Shown here: positions 12,411 through 24,817 of the stretch, one piece after another
How the letters are laid out: each line of letters opens with the position of its first letter
How positions within the stretch are numbered: position 1 is the first letter of the stretch
Assembly: GCA_035578155.1 (NCBI GenBank)
Contig: JAPWDM010000001.1
Coordinates: 75,210,972 to 75,274,971, forward strand
Reading direction: 5' to 3'
Length of the DNA: 64,000 nucleotides
From: Brachynemurus nebulosus
Taxonomy: Eukaryota > Arthropoda > Insecta > Neuroptera > Myrmeleontidae
Notes under the pieces: model-generated
Seen by the model: only the letters and a program-made list of their open reading frames with translations
Database searches by the model: none
What the model was told of the DNA's origin: nothing
Made by a program: the position numbers and the translations under genes

Positions 12411-12482
12411 GTCTAATCTGAACCCTTTTATCATTTCAGATGACGAAATAGGTGTTAACATTTCTCGTGTCTATGCTACTCT

Positions 12483-13440
12483 TGCACCAAATGACACCAA
12501 AATGCACCAAAAGTGCAGCACAATGACATTAAAATGCACCAAATTACACCAAAATGCACCAAATGACAAAAAAATGCACCAAAATGACACCAAAATGCAC
12601 CAAGCTGACAACAAAATGCACCAAAAGTGCACTAAAAAGCACCAAATGGCACCAAAATGCACCAAAAGTGCACCAAAAAGCACCAAAATGACACCAAAAT
12701 GCACCAAATTGACACCAAAATGCACCGAATGACATCAAAATGCACCAAACTGACGCCAAAATGCACCAAAAAGACACCAAAATGCACCAAATGGCACCAA
12801 AATTCATCAAATGACACCAAATTTCACCAAAAGTGTACCAAAATGACATCAACATGGAACAAATTGACACCAAAATGCACCAAAAGTGCTCCAAAATGAC
12901 ACCAAAATGCACTGAAATGACACCAAAATGCACCAAATGACACCAAAATGCCTCAAATGACACCAAAATGCACCAAAATGACACCAAAATGCACCAAGCT
13001 GACACCACAATGCACCAAAAGTGCACCAAATGGCATCAAAATGCACCAAGATGACAGCAAAATGCACCAAACGACACCAAAAGTGCTCCAAAATGACACC
13101 AAAATGCACCAAACGACACCAAACTGCACCAAATGACCCCAAAATGACACCAAAATGCACCAAATGACACCAAATGTGCACCAAAATGACACCAAAATGC
13201 AGCAAATTGACACCAAAATGCACCGAATGACACCAAAATGCACCAATGACACCAAAATTCACCAAAAGTGTACCAAAATGACAGAAATTGCACCAAATGA
13301 CACCAAAATGCACCAAACTGACACTAAAATGCACCAAAAATACAGCAAATAACACCAAATTACACCAAAGGACACCAAATGACACCAATAATACACCAAA
13401 TGACACCAAAAAGACAAAATGACACCAAATTTTTGGTGTT
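12483..13440. repeat. CACCAAAATGA tandem array 1 (spacer type)
   Basis: About 950 bases of degenerate 11-13-base units: CACCAAAATG, TGACACCAAAATGCACCAAA and variants with ACACCAAATG. The array closely resembles the spacer of the palindromic element (53089-54079). It lacks stops in several frames on both strands, giving long meaningless frames of Lys-Met-Thr-Pro-Cys or Phe-Gly-Ala-Trp type. Confidence 0.9.
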
Positions 13441-15437
13441 CTAGAGACAGGTTGTATAGGTTCTAGTAAAGACAGGTTCTACTGTATTATATAAAAAAGG
13501 GCAATCAGAACAGGTTTTACTGTAGATGTATCATATTACCTACGTGACATTTTTAAATTTATATAAATTTATGATATCAAATGCAACTGGTAATTAAAAG
13601 TTTCTTATGTTCATGGAGATGTCATATTACTCTATCGACGACTCTTTGTTCTTAAAATACGTGACATTTTCTAATTTTTAACGGAAGTATCATATTTCAA
13701 TGTCGCGACATACTGATACCGTTCACGTGGAAATAAAAATTCCTTTGTAATCATATGTGTATTAATTGCAAAGTGACCTTCGAGAAGCAATGCTCAATAA
13801 TCATTTGTACAGTTGCATCCATAAATATATGAACGCTAAGATTATTTTTTATTTTCTAATGGCTTTTATTAATAAAAGCATAATAGTATTTTTTATCATA
13901 CACATTTCAAAACTTGCTAGCATATATAATTATTTTAGACCTTTAAGAATGGGATACACATAAAAAAGATTTATTTTCTCTTCAAAATTTTTTGTTAATT
14001 ATAGCTACAAAATAAATACAGTATTAAAACTCATAAATTTTTCCAATACCATCAAAATCCCGTGAGTTCTTGTCGATTTTTCTAATTCATTCTCAAAAAA
14101 TATTTTTTCACTGTTGTTGACGGTCCCATTGTTGGAAATTGTATTGTCGCTTTTAGCTCGAGAATTTTTAAATTGTTTTAAACATTAAGAGATATTTTAC
14201 CGCTAACACAGGTTCTAATCACAAAGTGCATCCATAAGTTGGGATAATTTTTTTATTTTCTGATGGTCGTTATTAATAAAGTGTAATAGTATTTATATCA
14301 TACGCATTTCAAAACTTGCTAGCATATATAATTATTTTAGACTTTTAATAATGGGATACAGAAAAAAAAGATTGATTTTCTCTCCAAATTTTTTTTAGTA
14401 AGAATAGCTACAAAATAAATACAGTATTAAAACTCATAAATTTTTTCCAATGCTATCAAAATCCCGTGAGTTCTTGTCGATTTTTCTAATTCATTCCCAA
14501 AAAATATTTTTTCATTGTTATTGACGGTCCCATTGTTGGAAATTGTATTGTTACTTTTAGCTCGAGAATTTTTAAATTGTTTTAAATATTAAGATATAAT
14601 TTACTGCTAACACAGGTTCTACTGTATTATGGAAAAAAAGAGGAAATCAGAACAGGTTCTACTGTACATTTATCATATTACCAAAGTACGTGACATTTTC
14701 TGTGATTTAACGGAAGTATCATATTTCAATGGCGCGACATACTGACGCCGCGCACATGCAAATAAAAATTGCTTTGTAAGCATGTATGTATTAATTACAA
14801 AGTGACCTTTAAGACGGGATGCTTATTAAGAAAATTTGTACAGTTGCATCCATAAGTTGAGATAATTTTTTTATTTTCTGATGGTCTTTTATTAATAAAA
14901 GTATAATAGTATTTTTGTCATACGCATTTCGAAACTCGCTAGCATATATAATTATTTTAGACACTAACAAATTATCTTCTAATGACGTCCTAATCACAGA
15001 CAAGTTTAAACCTGTTTCAGGTTGAATTCTGAATCTAGGTGCAGAGTTCGCTAGTGTTCAGACTAGCAGCACCATCTAGTAGTGAAAGGTATAATTATCA
15101 AAGGACTTTGCAGCAGCATCTATTGGCAGTTTTTCAAATTTACTAGAGGGTTCTCTAGTGTTCAGCGTCATCTAGTAGTGAAATCTATAACTATCAAAGG
15201 ATTTTGAGCGCCATCTATTGAGAAGTTTTCAAATTTACTATAGGGTTCGCTAATATCCAGACTAACAATGCTATCTAGTAGTGAGAAGTATACGAGCAGC
15301 GCCATCTAATAGTGAAAAGTATAATTCTTAGCTTCGCTTAGGTTCCACTGGGTTGGGCGCGAGGACCCGCTTAGGTTAGCTACCACCACCTGAGCGGTGG
15401 GGTGGTGGTTCTCGAACCGCTATATTTCTACTACTCA
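13441..15437. mobile_element. Single arm of a relative of the palindromic element
   Basis: With the adjoining array this forms a one-armed, diverged member of the family at 48916-58252. Shared landmarks in the same order are TCTTCTAATGACGTC (14975; 57774 in the right arm), TTTAAACCTGTTT, TGAATCTAGGT (15030; 57835), GACTAGCA with repeated GCCATCTA, a TTAGGTT..GG tract, GGTGGGGTGGTGG and the terminal CTACTACTCA (58244: CTACTACTTA). The zinc-finger and second genes are not present; in their place is a repeated ~400-base non-coding unit. No left arm is visible before the array. Confidence 0.7.
13473..14990. repeat. Three-copy ~400-bp repeat within the one-armed element
   Basis: A unit from TGCATCCATAA through CTAGCATATATAATTATTTT to CCATTGTTGGAAATTG occurs at about 13813-14216 and 14227-14610, and again partly at 14843-14970. 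A flanking phrase CAGGTTCTACTGTATTAT and AACGGAAGTATCATATTTCA repeats with it. Confidence 0.75.
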
Positions 15438-16196
15438 CATTAACGGACCATTCCATCTTTAGTGTATATCCCATCAAACCAAACCCAGGTATTTATTACC
15501 AACACATAGGGACAGCACAAATTAGTAATTCTAACATAAAATTAATCCATTACTATAACATTAGTAATATAGAAATTGTCATTAGTAAAGCTTATAATAG
15601 TAGCCTACATTTATTTAACTTAGGTAATTCAGTTAAAATACAATGTAAACATACTTTATTATTACTTCATAATAATTTGTTAGATTTAGATGCGCGTTTA
15701 TGAATACGCGACATAATAAATCAGTTTAAGCAAAACTCTAACCGAAGAACAAAAAGAGGCTAAATCAACGCTTTAGGAAAACTCTTTAAATGGCTATTCG
15801 GTATTCCTGATTCCGACAATGCAGATTTCTACCAAGGATTTATCGAATCGTTAATAAATAGTCAAAAATAAACCCATTTACTTATACAATCACAAATACG
15901 CGTTATTACAGATACAATTAGAAATTTTAACAAAACTAGTATTTAGTTGAATACACTTGAGGAAAAATTAAATTACACCTGATTAATTTCAACAAATACA
16001 TGAAAAATACTACTGGCACTATTAATGAAAATCACCTTCATTTAGAAATAATTGATCATTTATTTTTAGTTAATAAAATTTTAAATATTTTAAAAAAATA
16101 AATAAATCAATTAGAACAAGTAGTTACATATGCTCGGCACGGCATAATTGATTAAAAAATCTTACCGCCTTCCACCCTCCTAGAAGAATTAAAAAG
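15438..16196 (+). pseudogene. Errantivirus 1 env, N-terminal half, broken
   Basis: Envelope glycoprotein remnant. The readable start lies almost at the mature N-terminus (YYQHIGTAQISNSN), so the initiator and signal peptide were lost at the insertion boundary. A furin-type site RTKRG is visible near 15740, followed by a stop where a Leu or Ile would stand, then GKLFKWLFGIPDSDN typical of the segment after the cleavage site. Several further stops follow. The reading is cut at 16196 by a TIR element and resumes at 18366. Confidence 0.7.
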
Positions 16197-18052
16197 GGTA
16201 TAGCGAGGTTTCAATGGTAAAACTGCCTTTGAGGCCGAGGTTCAAAATTATGTTTGCGATAGTAAGGGCTTTTGATATAAATACGATATAATAAGATTTA
16301 GCTCCTGACTTTGAACTTTTCTTGAGATATTCGAGAAAGTTCTCGCGGTACAATACATTTTTTAAATTTCTATATCTCGAAAACTATAAAAGCTAAAAAT
16401 ATGAATTAAACGGCAATCGTTAGAGAATTGTTCAAGGTATATTATATATTTTTTTCAGATTTTCGCATAACTTGTACGTGATAAATCAATAAAAATATTT
16501 TTCATTATTATTTCTCGTACAGTTGTAATGAAGTGACACCTTTGAAAAAAATACAAAATATTCCTTATACTATGTACTTACACTCAAAAAAGTCTCATCA
16601 AAATCAAAGAGGCACTTTCTGAGAAATTAATAAAGTACTGCCCTACTCTGTAATCTGCCCCTGGCCACTACGTGGTATATATTGTGCGTATCCGAATAAA
16701 AACTACTTACGTATGTGTTTATTTATTGTTGGTTACATTGTTTGCAAAGGATAAAGAACCGAATAGAACCGTACGACACACCGTAACCGTAATAAAGTCA
16801 TAATATTATCACTCATCCTGGTTTGTCCTCACATTAAATCTGTTTACACGTTTTTGAGGAACTTATTAATTGATTTATTTATTTGGACGACTTTTATAGA
16901 GTCATAGCACAGCTTATAGTGCTGATCATATTGATGGACATACGGGTATACTACATATTGAGAGAATAAATGCATAGTATGAGCAAAATTCTCTTCATGG
17001 TAAAATCTAAGGGAGACCGAACTAACCGGTACGACACATCGTGACAGCAATAAAGTAGTTATATTGCATACTTTATAAGTATTAAGAGCTAAAACATGAC
17101 AAACTGATCAAAATACGTATTAAATTTTCTTTATCGAAAGCCAATATCTAATTAACTTTAATTGTACGCAGAAATTATTACCTACTTGGCGTTTTGGTAT
17201 AAGTCAAGTAGTGCGATAAAATTATATGACAGTGACGGTCACCTGTCCCGGTCAGTCCACACAATAATTCTTAAAACCATGTTAGCCGCTTGTTAACACC
17301 TTCATTGCCAGGCTAAAAATACAGACTTTGTGAGATAGTCAAATATTTTATGTTAAATGAGTAGGTTCTTATATTTGTCTCGCGATATCACGTGATTAAC
17401 CATATAGTAAAGTAACCGTATCACGCGATATCTCGTGATTGGCAATGAAAGTATTAAAGAAAACATTTGGGCAATTACAACAATAGTGCTGAATACATTC
17501 AATACTAGTACTGTTGGGAACATATTCAATAAAATGCCATAATTTTTACTATTTATATGCCGTGATCGTACATGGAATTTGATAACCTTTGGATATTTGT
17601 TTGGCGTAAACAGAAATTAATTTCGGGGTTAATTATTTCGGTTAGATAATAAATTGTTATTGAGAGTTGTGATCGAACTGATAATATAATGACTTTATAG
17701 CTGTTACGGTGTGTCGTACCGGTCTGTTCGGTTTTTTGTCATTTGCAAACAATGTAACCAACAATATATAAACACATACGTAAGTAGTTTTTATTCGAAT
17801 ACGTACAATATATACCACGTAGTGGTCAGGAGCGGATTACAGAGTAGGCAGTATTTTATTTATTTCTCAAAAAGCACCCCTTTGATTTTATATGAAACTT
17901 TTTGAGTGCAAATACATAATATAAGCAATATTTTGTATTTTTTTAATTGTCGCCATTTAATGAAAAATATTTTTATTGATTTATCACGTACAGTAATCAT
18001 GCAAAAATCAATATATCAAATATATATTATAATATATCAATTATAATAATAT

Positions 18053-18125
<73 letters not shown>

Positions 18126-18365
18126 CCTTGAACAATTTTCTAACGATTTCCGCTTAGTTCATATTTCTAGCTTTTATAGTTTTCGAGATATAAAAATTTA
18201 AAAAATGTATTACACCGCGAGAACTTTCTCGAGTATCTCCAGGAAAGTTCTCGGTCAGGGGCTAAATCTTTATATATCGTATTTATATCAAAAGCCCTTA
18301 CTATCACACACATCATTTTGAACCTCGGCCCCAAAGTAGTTTTGCCACTGAAACCTCGCTATACC
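16197..18365. mobile_element. 2.2-kb TIR element inserted in env
   Basis: Ends are GGTATAGCGAGGTTTCAATG and its inverse at 18365. The inverted similarity continues for about 600 bases: the GGCCGAGGTTC phrase, GAGAACTTTCTCG or its match, the ATATCTCGAAAACTATA phrase, ACTACGTGGTATATAT and CGTACGACACACCGTAAC. The inner region (about 16850-17650) holds a partial duplication of the GTACGACACA part and no gene. The right arm contains a TA array (18054-18122) absent from the left. No transposase or target duplication is evident. Confidence 0.7.
18054..18122. repeat. (TA)n microsatellite
   Basis: TA array inside the right arm of the env-inserted element. Confidence 0.9.
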
Positions 18366-19270
18366 TTTCTATTAAATTCAATTTACCCATTAAACCAGAT
18401 TGGGAAAATATAGAGAAATATTATAAAATACTTACAACTAAAGCATTCCGTACACACAAACATCTTGTGGTAGTAATACAAATACCCATTACCAAATTGA
18501 CAGACTATGGACGTTTACAAAATTTACCCAATACCTGTGTTATCCTAAAACATAGCACCCGTATCTAATAAGATCCAAAAGCAGAAATTCAAATATGGTC
18601 TACGAAACATGGATTACTGCAAGGAATTCAGTAACGAAGAATTCATATATCAAAACCTCCACACAACAGAGAATCGAGAAAAAACCACATGCGAAGTCCA
18701 ATTGTTCGAATCAACTACAAAGGGGATACCCTCATCCTGTCAAATCAATAAAGCTCTTGTCGGACTAGAAACATGGCAAATGGTTACTCACAACGCCTAG
18801 TTACATTCGCTATCTTCAGAAACCCGACTACAAATAGCTTGGAAAAACAACAAAGAAGCCATCTCAGACACCGGCATCCTGACACTACAAGAAAATTGTG
18901 TAGGATAGACACCAGTGAACACATTGGAAACTCAAATCACGCTATTAAACAAAACACTGAACAAAAACGTAATTTTACGAATCGAATTACTGGACGACGA
19001 ATGTTGCCATATAAATCATACAGTCCTATCCAATATCAAGCTCGCATCACTGCAACTAACCAGAATCAACCTTGATGAGCTCCGTAATGCCAACTACGGG
19101 CTACAACAATTCAACGAACAACTACAACAAACCCTTAATAAACCATTTTTCATCAAATACGAAGGGTCCATACTATACTACATCAAAATCCTGGGAACCG
19201 TTGCACTAATCATCCCAACAGTGTACCTATTCAAGAAGTACTCTATCATCAGCTTCGTCTGGTAACGTAT
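18366..19270 (+). pseudogene. Errantivirus 1 env, C-terminal half, broken
   Basis: Continues the env remnant after the inserted element. Frame changes and stops are frequent up to 18900. From 18915 to 19265 one frame stays open and ends in a hydrophobic stretch (YYIKILGTVALIIPTVYLF) that fits the C-terminal transmembrane anchor of an envelope protein, followed by a short tail. The upstream part can be read only by changing frames. Confidence 0.65.
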
Positions 19271-19529
19271 TAAAGGTGCGAGGACTCGACAACAAATCTG
19301 CAATAAATATTTCAGTTGCTTTTTTGGGATACACCAAGAAGTTAACAACGAATATCGAACTCCAGTAACAGCTTACATCATTTGCTTCCCAGGCAACGAC
19401 AACGTCAAGACTCACCATCCAAAGGAATTACCCGTAACAAAAAGGTTAACAAGACCGTCAACCCGTTCAACGTTTGCAGATCAACGCCAACGTCTTTTAC
19501 TAGGATGACTTCCTTCTTAATGGCCGAGG
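19271..19529 (+). other. Errantivirus 1 region between env and 3' LTR
   Basis: Non-coding. It ends in a short purine tract GGCCGAGG at 19522-19529 directly before the 3' LTR, in the position of the polypurine tract that primes plus-strand synthesis. Confidence 0.5.
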
Positions 19530-21604
19530 AGTGTAGGACACTACAACTTTCCAAACTTTTATTTATTTTTAATGATTTTTTTTGTTGTCGTTAATATCAG
19601 TAATTTCCTATATAGAAAATTCCATTTTGTAAATAACTTTCTAATCAAAATCATATAAGTAGGATAAGACCACACACAAAATACAAGTCATTAGTATCAA
19701 AATTGTTAATTAGGTCAGATTTACAATACGCGTAACGTAAAAGCCCGTATACCGGAACACTTTTTGTAGGTGTGCAATGAAACTGGCTTATAAAAATTGA
19801 TAAATAAATTAAACACCCACTTTTTTTCTTAATAAGCATGAAAGTAAGTTTTTTAATCCAATGAATGTGTTTTTAAAAAAAATATAATTCAAAAATTTTT
19901 ATTTGTTAATGTCTTTCTCTTACAAAAAATGAGCACACGTATCCAAACAGAACAAAATTATTAACATTAGAAGTTAGACACCCATTATTGGAGCAAATGT
20001 CTATTACGAAATACGTTCTTAAACAAAGGATAAATAATGTATTTTATTCACACTTTATAATTCACAAATACTGCGATAAAACTGAATCTAATATAAGTTA
20101 TTTTTATAACCTCTAATTAATAAGTCTTAAAAAATAGATACAGTAAACAGGATGAATATGCACGAACTCAGGCTTCACGCCGTATTCTTTGTACTTCTTT
20201 TATGAGTACCTATTCTTTAATATATTAAAATTTTACGCGAGGATGATCACTTTATAGTAATCAAAAATTTTTGAAAATATCCCTGGTTTTTACAAAAATA
20301 ACAGAAGTCATGTAATTTATTCTCTATGGTAATTTGGGGTCAAGAAAGATGATCAGAGGATGAATAGGGCCGATACGGAGGGCTAATCAAAATTCAAATT
20401 GACATATAACATAATTTAGTTACCGAAGTAATTATACTTCATGATTTTGTGTAAAAATAAATATAAAATCTAAAGTAGGTATAGAAATATCATACTGAAT
20501 GTGTTTATAAAAATATCGAATGACTTAATAATCTTGAAAGTACTCTGTCCTATGTTCCAATACATTGTAAAGTATGTGTTTATTATTTACAAATATAGAA
20601 AACCATAAAGTAACGCTCAAATCTATTAATATTCCAATACATTCTTAATCCGTCCCCAATCACCCTCCCCTTTATACTGATATAGCGTCCCTATTAACGC
20701 ATGTACTGTCCGTATTCATCCCTTTTCTGTCCCTGTTAATCTCCAACATAACTCAAATATCAAGTCCTCATTATTTCCTCTAAATAAAAAATAAAAACAA
20801 CTAAAAACTTTCTTCAAATATGTTTCAAAATAACTGAAATTTCAATTAAGCAACAATTTATTAATAAGAGCACCAAAATAATTAGTTTTTAGATAAAGTT
20901 TTAAGAATAACAAAAAAATAGCACTATTTGAAGACCTCAATTTAAATTGACTTTTTAATATTTTTTATCCAACCCAAAAGAATAATTATTCTACTATAGT
21001 TTAAGAAAGATATATATGTTCGCATTTACGTCTAATGTTTTTAAATTAACCCCATGAATAACATTTTTCGTTTTATCCCTATTCACCCGTCTCTCCCGAC
21101 TGAGTTCGATTTACGGTAACTAAAAATGAATAAGTAGGTAAATACCGTAAATACCACTGTGTACTAAATCGAACATATTAACATATTATGTTTCCTAGAG
21201 ATACCATATGCATTAATTTGTGAAGCATGACTCCATTTTATTAAACCCAACTTATAATCACGGAGACTTGTTTATAAATATTAGATAAACGATTAAATTA
21301 ATGGTTTGACCGCCAGTAAAATAATCACATCAGTCAATTGTTTTGCTTCAATTTCTTAATGTATTTGTAATACACAACATTCTCTCTTGTCGATTCGCTC
21401 CTCAATGGTAAATACTATCTTATTCACGCGTTCTCGTTTTTACGGTAAACAATAAAACAAATTAATATACTTTGTATATTAATTTGTTTAAATGAATATA
21501 CAAATTAATATATAAAATTCGTTACCGTGCAAACTAGACGGGTGCTGCTATTATCAATAATAAGAATTATGAAATATTTAAATCAAAATTTTTGATTTAT
21601 TAAT

Positions 21605-21947
21605 GATTATACGTTCCCGAATAAAAATAATATTATACATCATAACACATAAAACGTAGTTTCAGACAAAGTTTTTAGTTTTAAGCGTAAAAATAAATTA
21701 AAAATGATTATAATATACTGGTTAGTTACAGTATTAGCACGGTTAATTAAATAATATTTAAACAATATAAAAAGGTAATTTAGTTCTCCTAATCTCTTAA
21801 ATGCACTAATAAAAATTATTTGTATATTTTTATTATGCTAACTTGGAAAGTTCACTGACAAATGTTGACATTTATAACGCATGTGTTTTTAATAATGAGC
21901 ATCGGTCGAAATCAAAATAGAAAAATTCAAAAATTCAACAAAAATTG

Positions 21948-22031
<84 letters not shown>

Positions 22032-22069
22032 CAATTTTTGTTGAATTTTTGAATTTTTCTATTTTGATT

Positions 22070-22138
<69 letters not shown>

Positions 22139-22482
22139 CAATTTTTGTTGAATTTTTGAATTTTTCTATTTTGATTTCGACCGATGCTCATTATCAAAAA
22201 ACACATGCGTTATAAATGTCAACAATTGTCAGCGAACTTTCCAAGTTAGCATAATAAAAATATACAAATAATTTTTATTAGTGCATTTAAGAGATTAGGA
22301 GAACTAAATTACCTTTTCATATTGTTTAAATATTATTTAATTAACCGTGCTAATACTGTAACTAACCAGTATATTATAATCATTTTTAATTTATTTTTAC
22401 GCTTAAAACTAAAAACTTTGTCTGAAACTACGTTTTATGTGTTATGATGTATAATATTATTTTTATTCGGGAACGTATAATC

Positions 22483-22486
<4 letters not shown>
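21605..22486. repeat. Inverted repeat with ~350-bp arms
   Basis: The left arm runs from GATTATACGTTCCCGAATAA to AACAAAAATTGTTTAATA and the right arm is its inverse, differing at only a few places. The segment between arms consists of TA arrays (21952-22026, 22073-22135) plus an extra copy of the tip TTAAACAATTTTTGTTGAAT. Confidence 0.85.

Positions 22487-22538
<52 letters not shown>
22486..22538. repeat. (TA)n microsatellite
   Basis: TA array at the outer end of the right arm of the inverted repeat. Confidence 0.9.
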
Positions 22539-22542
<4 letters not shown>

Positions 22543-22887
22543 TTCTTTGATTAAGTATAGAAACGTTAAATGTGAGGCGAATTTAAATTGAAAAATAATC
22601 ATTCTATTAATAATAATTTTTGTTATCAGAGGTTTCTTTCAGAAATAACTTCATTAATACATAAATGTCAAAACTGTTCCGACATCGGATCGCGTTCCGG
22701 TATAGGGGCCTTTACGTTATTGTAAATCTATTATTATTATTAAATAAAACAGTTAAATCAAATTTCTATTGTTTTTATTCCTTTTGAATCAAACTATTTC
22801 AATCTAAAGTAAAGTGAAAGTCTACTGAGTCAGTGAAAGACAATTAAGAAGCAGTTAAATACTTTACGTGTAAATTCTAATAGTATA

Positions 22888-23100
22888 CCCCATTTCAAAT
22901 ACAATTAATCATGAGTCATCTTTAAAAAATTAAATAATTTTTATATTCGGAACCAATCGATTTCTATTTTTTTCTAAAAACAAACTGCAAATTTGAAATT
23001 TACGTAAGTGTAATAATGAAAGAGATAAAGCCAAGAAAACGGAAATTATTTAAATTAATAAGTGATGAAGCATGTTTAAATTTAATTGAAATGCACCATA
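22888..23100 (+). mobile_element. ~200-bp MITE-like repeat, second copy at 60676-60863
   Basis: Contains AAAAAATTAAATAATT, AAACTGCAAATTT and AAAACGGAAATTATTTAAAT, all found inverted in the copy that interrupts the copia RT/RNase H junction. The ends resemble imperfect inverted repeats (CATTTCA). Non-coding. Confidence 0.65.
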
Positions 23101-23583
23101 CTTTTATTAAACAAAATTTTTGAAGACCTAAGTGAAGCAAGTTCTAAGCATTCCAAACATTGGGACTGTCAAGACCTACTCTTCGTTATCGAAAATTATC
23201 GATGTCGAAAATAACGATATTTTCAAAATTTAAATATGTAAATTTCTACACATTCGTTATCATTTCTATTGTAAAATTCTCTAAAATTTTTAATAGTTTT
23301 TATTTCCAGTAGTTTTTTTTTTTTTTATAATGGCAGATTCAATTTACATGATTTGTATTCGTGTAAATCAAATCCACATGGAACGGATATATTCGTATAC
23401 ATAGAGCACCGGTATAACTTTATATCAAATATATATGTATGTATTTTATCCTTTTTCAAAAGTATTACTTAAAAATCGTGTTCTTCAAGTACCGTGTTCT
23501 TCGGGAATACCTGTATAAAGTTTCTTTAAAAATATTGTCGGCTTCCGGAGAAATTTACTGTGAAAGTACTCGGGTCTCCTAGT
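23101..23583. other. Non-coding stretch
   Basis: No supported gene. A T-run near 23310 and scattered AT-rich sequence only. Confidence 0.4.
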
Positions 23584-24404
23584 GTTAATAATTTTATATA
23601 TTGTAACAATTTTTTGTATAACAGTAACAGGTTTTTCTATACCATTATTAGCCACAATTTTACTGATAATAAACATAAACCAAGTCGTCGTTGTGTATGT
23701 TAACATCCACTGGTGGGTGTATGACCGAAATCGTCATCAAGAGAATAAATAACGGTCATTCACCAGCTAGCTTGGTGGTTGTTAACATTCACCAGTGTAT
23801 CCTAAGATACACATTTCGGACATTCGCAGTAACATAATATATACTCCTTTATGGTAGTATCCATGAAATTATAATTTGGATAACGCGAAGGTACAAACGA
23901 AAAGAGCTGCAAATGGATACAAACAAATCTTTATCGAATACCGCTTACAAATTTTAAACATGTCTAAATACAACTAAGCTGTATAATTTATTTTTAAATT
24001 TTCGAAATTCGGGCGCCAGGTTCTCACTGTTATATTGAAAAAGTAGATTGAAATACTACTTAAAGTTATAATTGTCTAATTTCACTGTTAAAATAATTTT
24101 ATTACTTAACACGTTTTCAGTCTGTCGACTATCTTCGGAGTAGACTCAAATGACTATTAATAATTTTATATATTGTAACAATTTTTTGTATAACAGTAAT
24201 CAGTTTTTCTAAACCATTATTAGCCATAATTTCACTAATAATGAACGTAAACCAAGTCGTCGTGGTGTATGTTAACATTCGCTGGTGTATGACCGAAATT
24301 ATCATGAAAAAAATAAATAACGGTCATTCACCAGCTAGCTTAGTGGTTGTTAACATACACCAGTGTATCTTAAGATACACTGCATTTCGGACATTCACAG
24401 TAAC
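23584..24404. repeat. Direct repeats flanking a dispersed segment
   Basis: Two ~250-base direct copies (23584-23836, 24157-24404), sharing ATTGTAACAATTTTTTGTAT, AAACCAAGTCGTCG, CGGTCATTCACCAGCTAGCT and AAGATACAC, flank 23875-24160, which is the second copy of the repeat at 8759-9072. Each direct repeat is itself partly palindromic around GTTAACAT..CACCAG. The arrangement is LTR-like but the interior codes for nothing. Confidence 0.65.
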
Positions 24405-24729
24405 TTATACATTATCAATTTTCGCTGTATGTAATAATTTGCACTTGAATTTTTGGAGAATGTTGAATGAATGTTGATTGAATGAAAATTTGTTTGCTTA
24501 TATCTCCAAAAGTGCCTATATCACCGACACAACTTAATGTTGGTTGAAATAAGTTTAATTGTAGATAAATTTTAGCTTTGTGAAAATCCGAAATAATTAT
24601 GGAGAAATATTTAATTTGTCAATTTTCATTTAAGACTGTAATATACTTCTACGAGTTAGCTCTGGATTGATTTAACCATCTTTCTTCTTTCAATATTTTA
24701 AACTGAATTAAAAGTCAGTTTTAAATATA

Positions 24730-24732
<3 letters not shown>

Positions 24733-24813
<81 letters not shown>
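24733..24813. repeat. (TA)n microsatellite
   Basis: Uninterrupted TA array. Confidence 0.95.

Positions 24814-24814
<1 letters not shown>

Positions 24815-24817
<3 letters not shown>

Larger units (their letters stand above)
19739..22713. mobile_element. Foldback element in the 3' LTR, ACGT-flanked
   Basis: Ends are AAAAGCCCGTATACCGGAAC and, inverted, AAAGGCCCCTATACCGGAAC. ACGT flanks both ends (19735-19738, 22714-22717) and is a candidate 4-bp target duplication. The interior is non-coding. It holds a near-perfect inverted repeat (about 21605-21953 against 22132-22486) around two TA arrays, and between these a direct duplication of the arm tip. Confidence 0.65.
19530..22810 (+). repeat. 3' LTR of errantivirus 1, interrupted by a 3-kb element
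   Basis: The LTR pieces 19530-19738 and 22714-22810 align with the 5' LTR (9382-9677), for example the shared AGTATCAAAATTGTTA and TTTCTATTGTTTTTATTCC. The two LTRs differ at many single sites, so the provirus is old. Confidence 0.75.

Noticed and set aside
12394..13409. Several long open frames on both strands (up to 186 codons) in the CACCAAAATGA array
   Set aside because: The repeat lacks stops in many frames; the translations are repeats of a few residues and appear equally on both strands.
13766..13963. 65-codon frame as a membrane peptide gene
   Set aside because: It lies in a three-copy non-coding repeat and is not conserved in the other copies.
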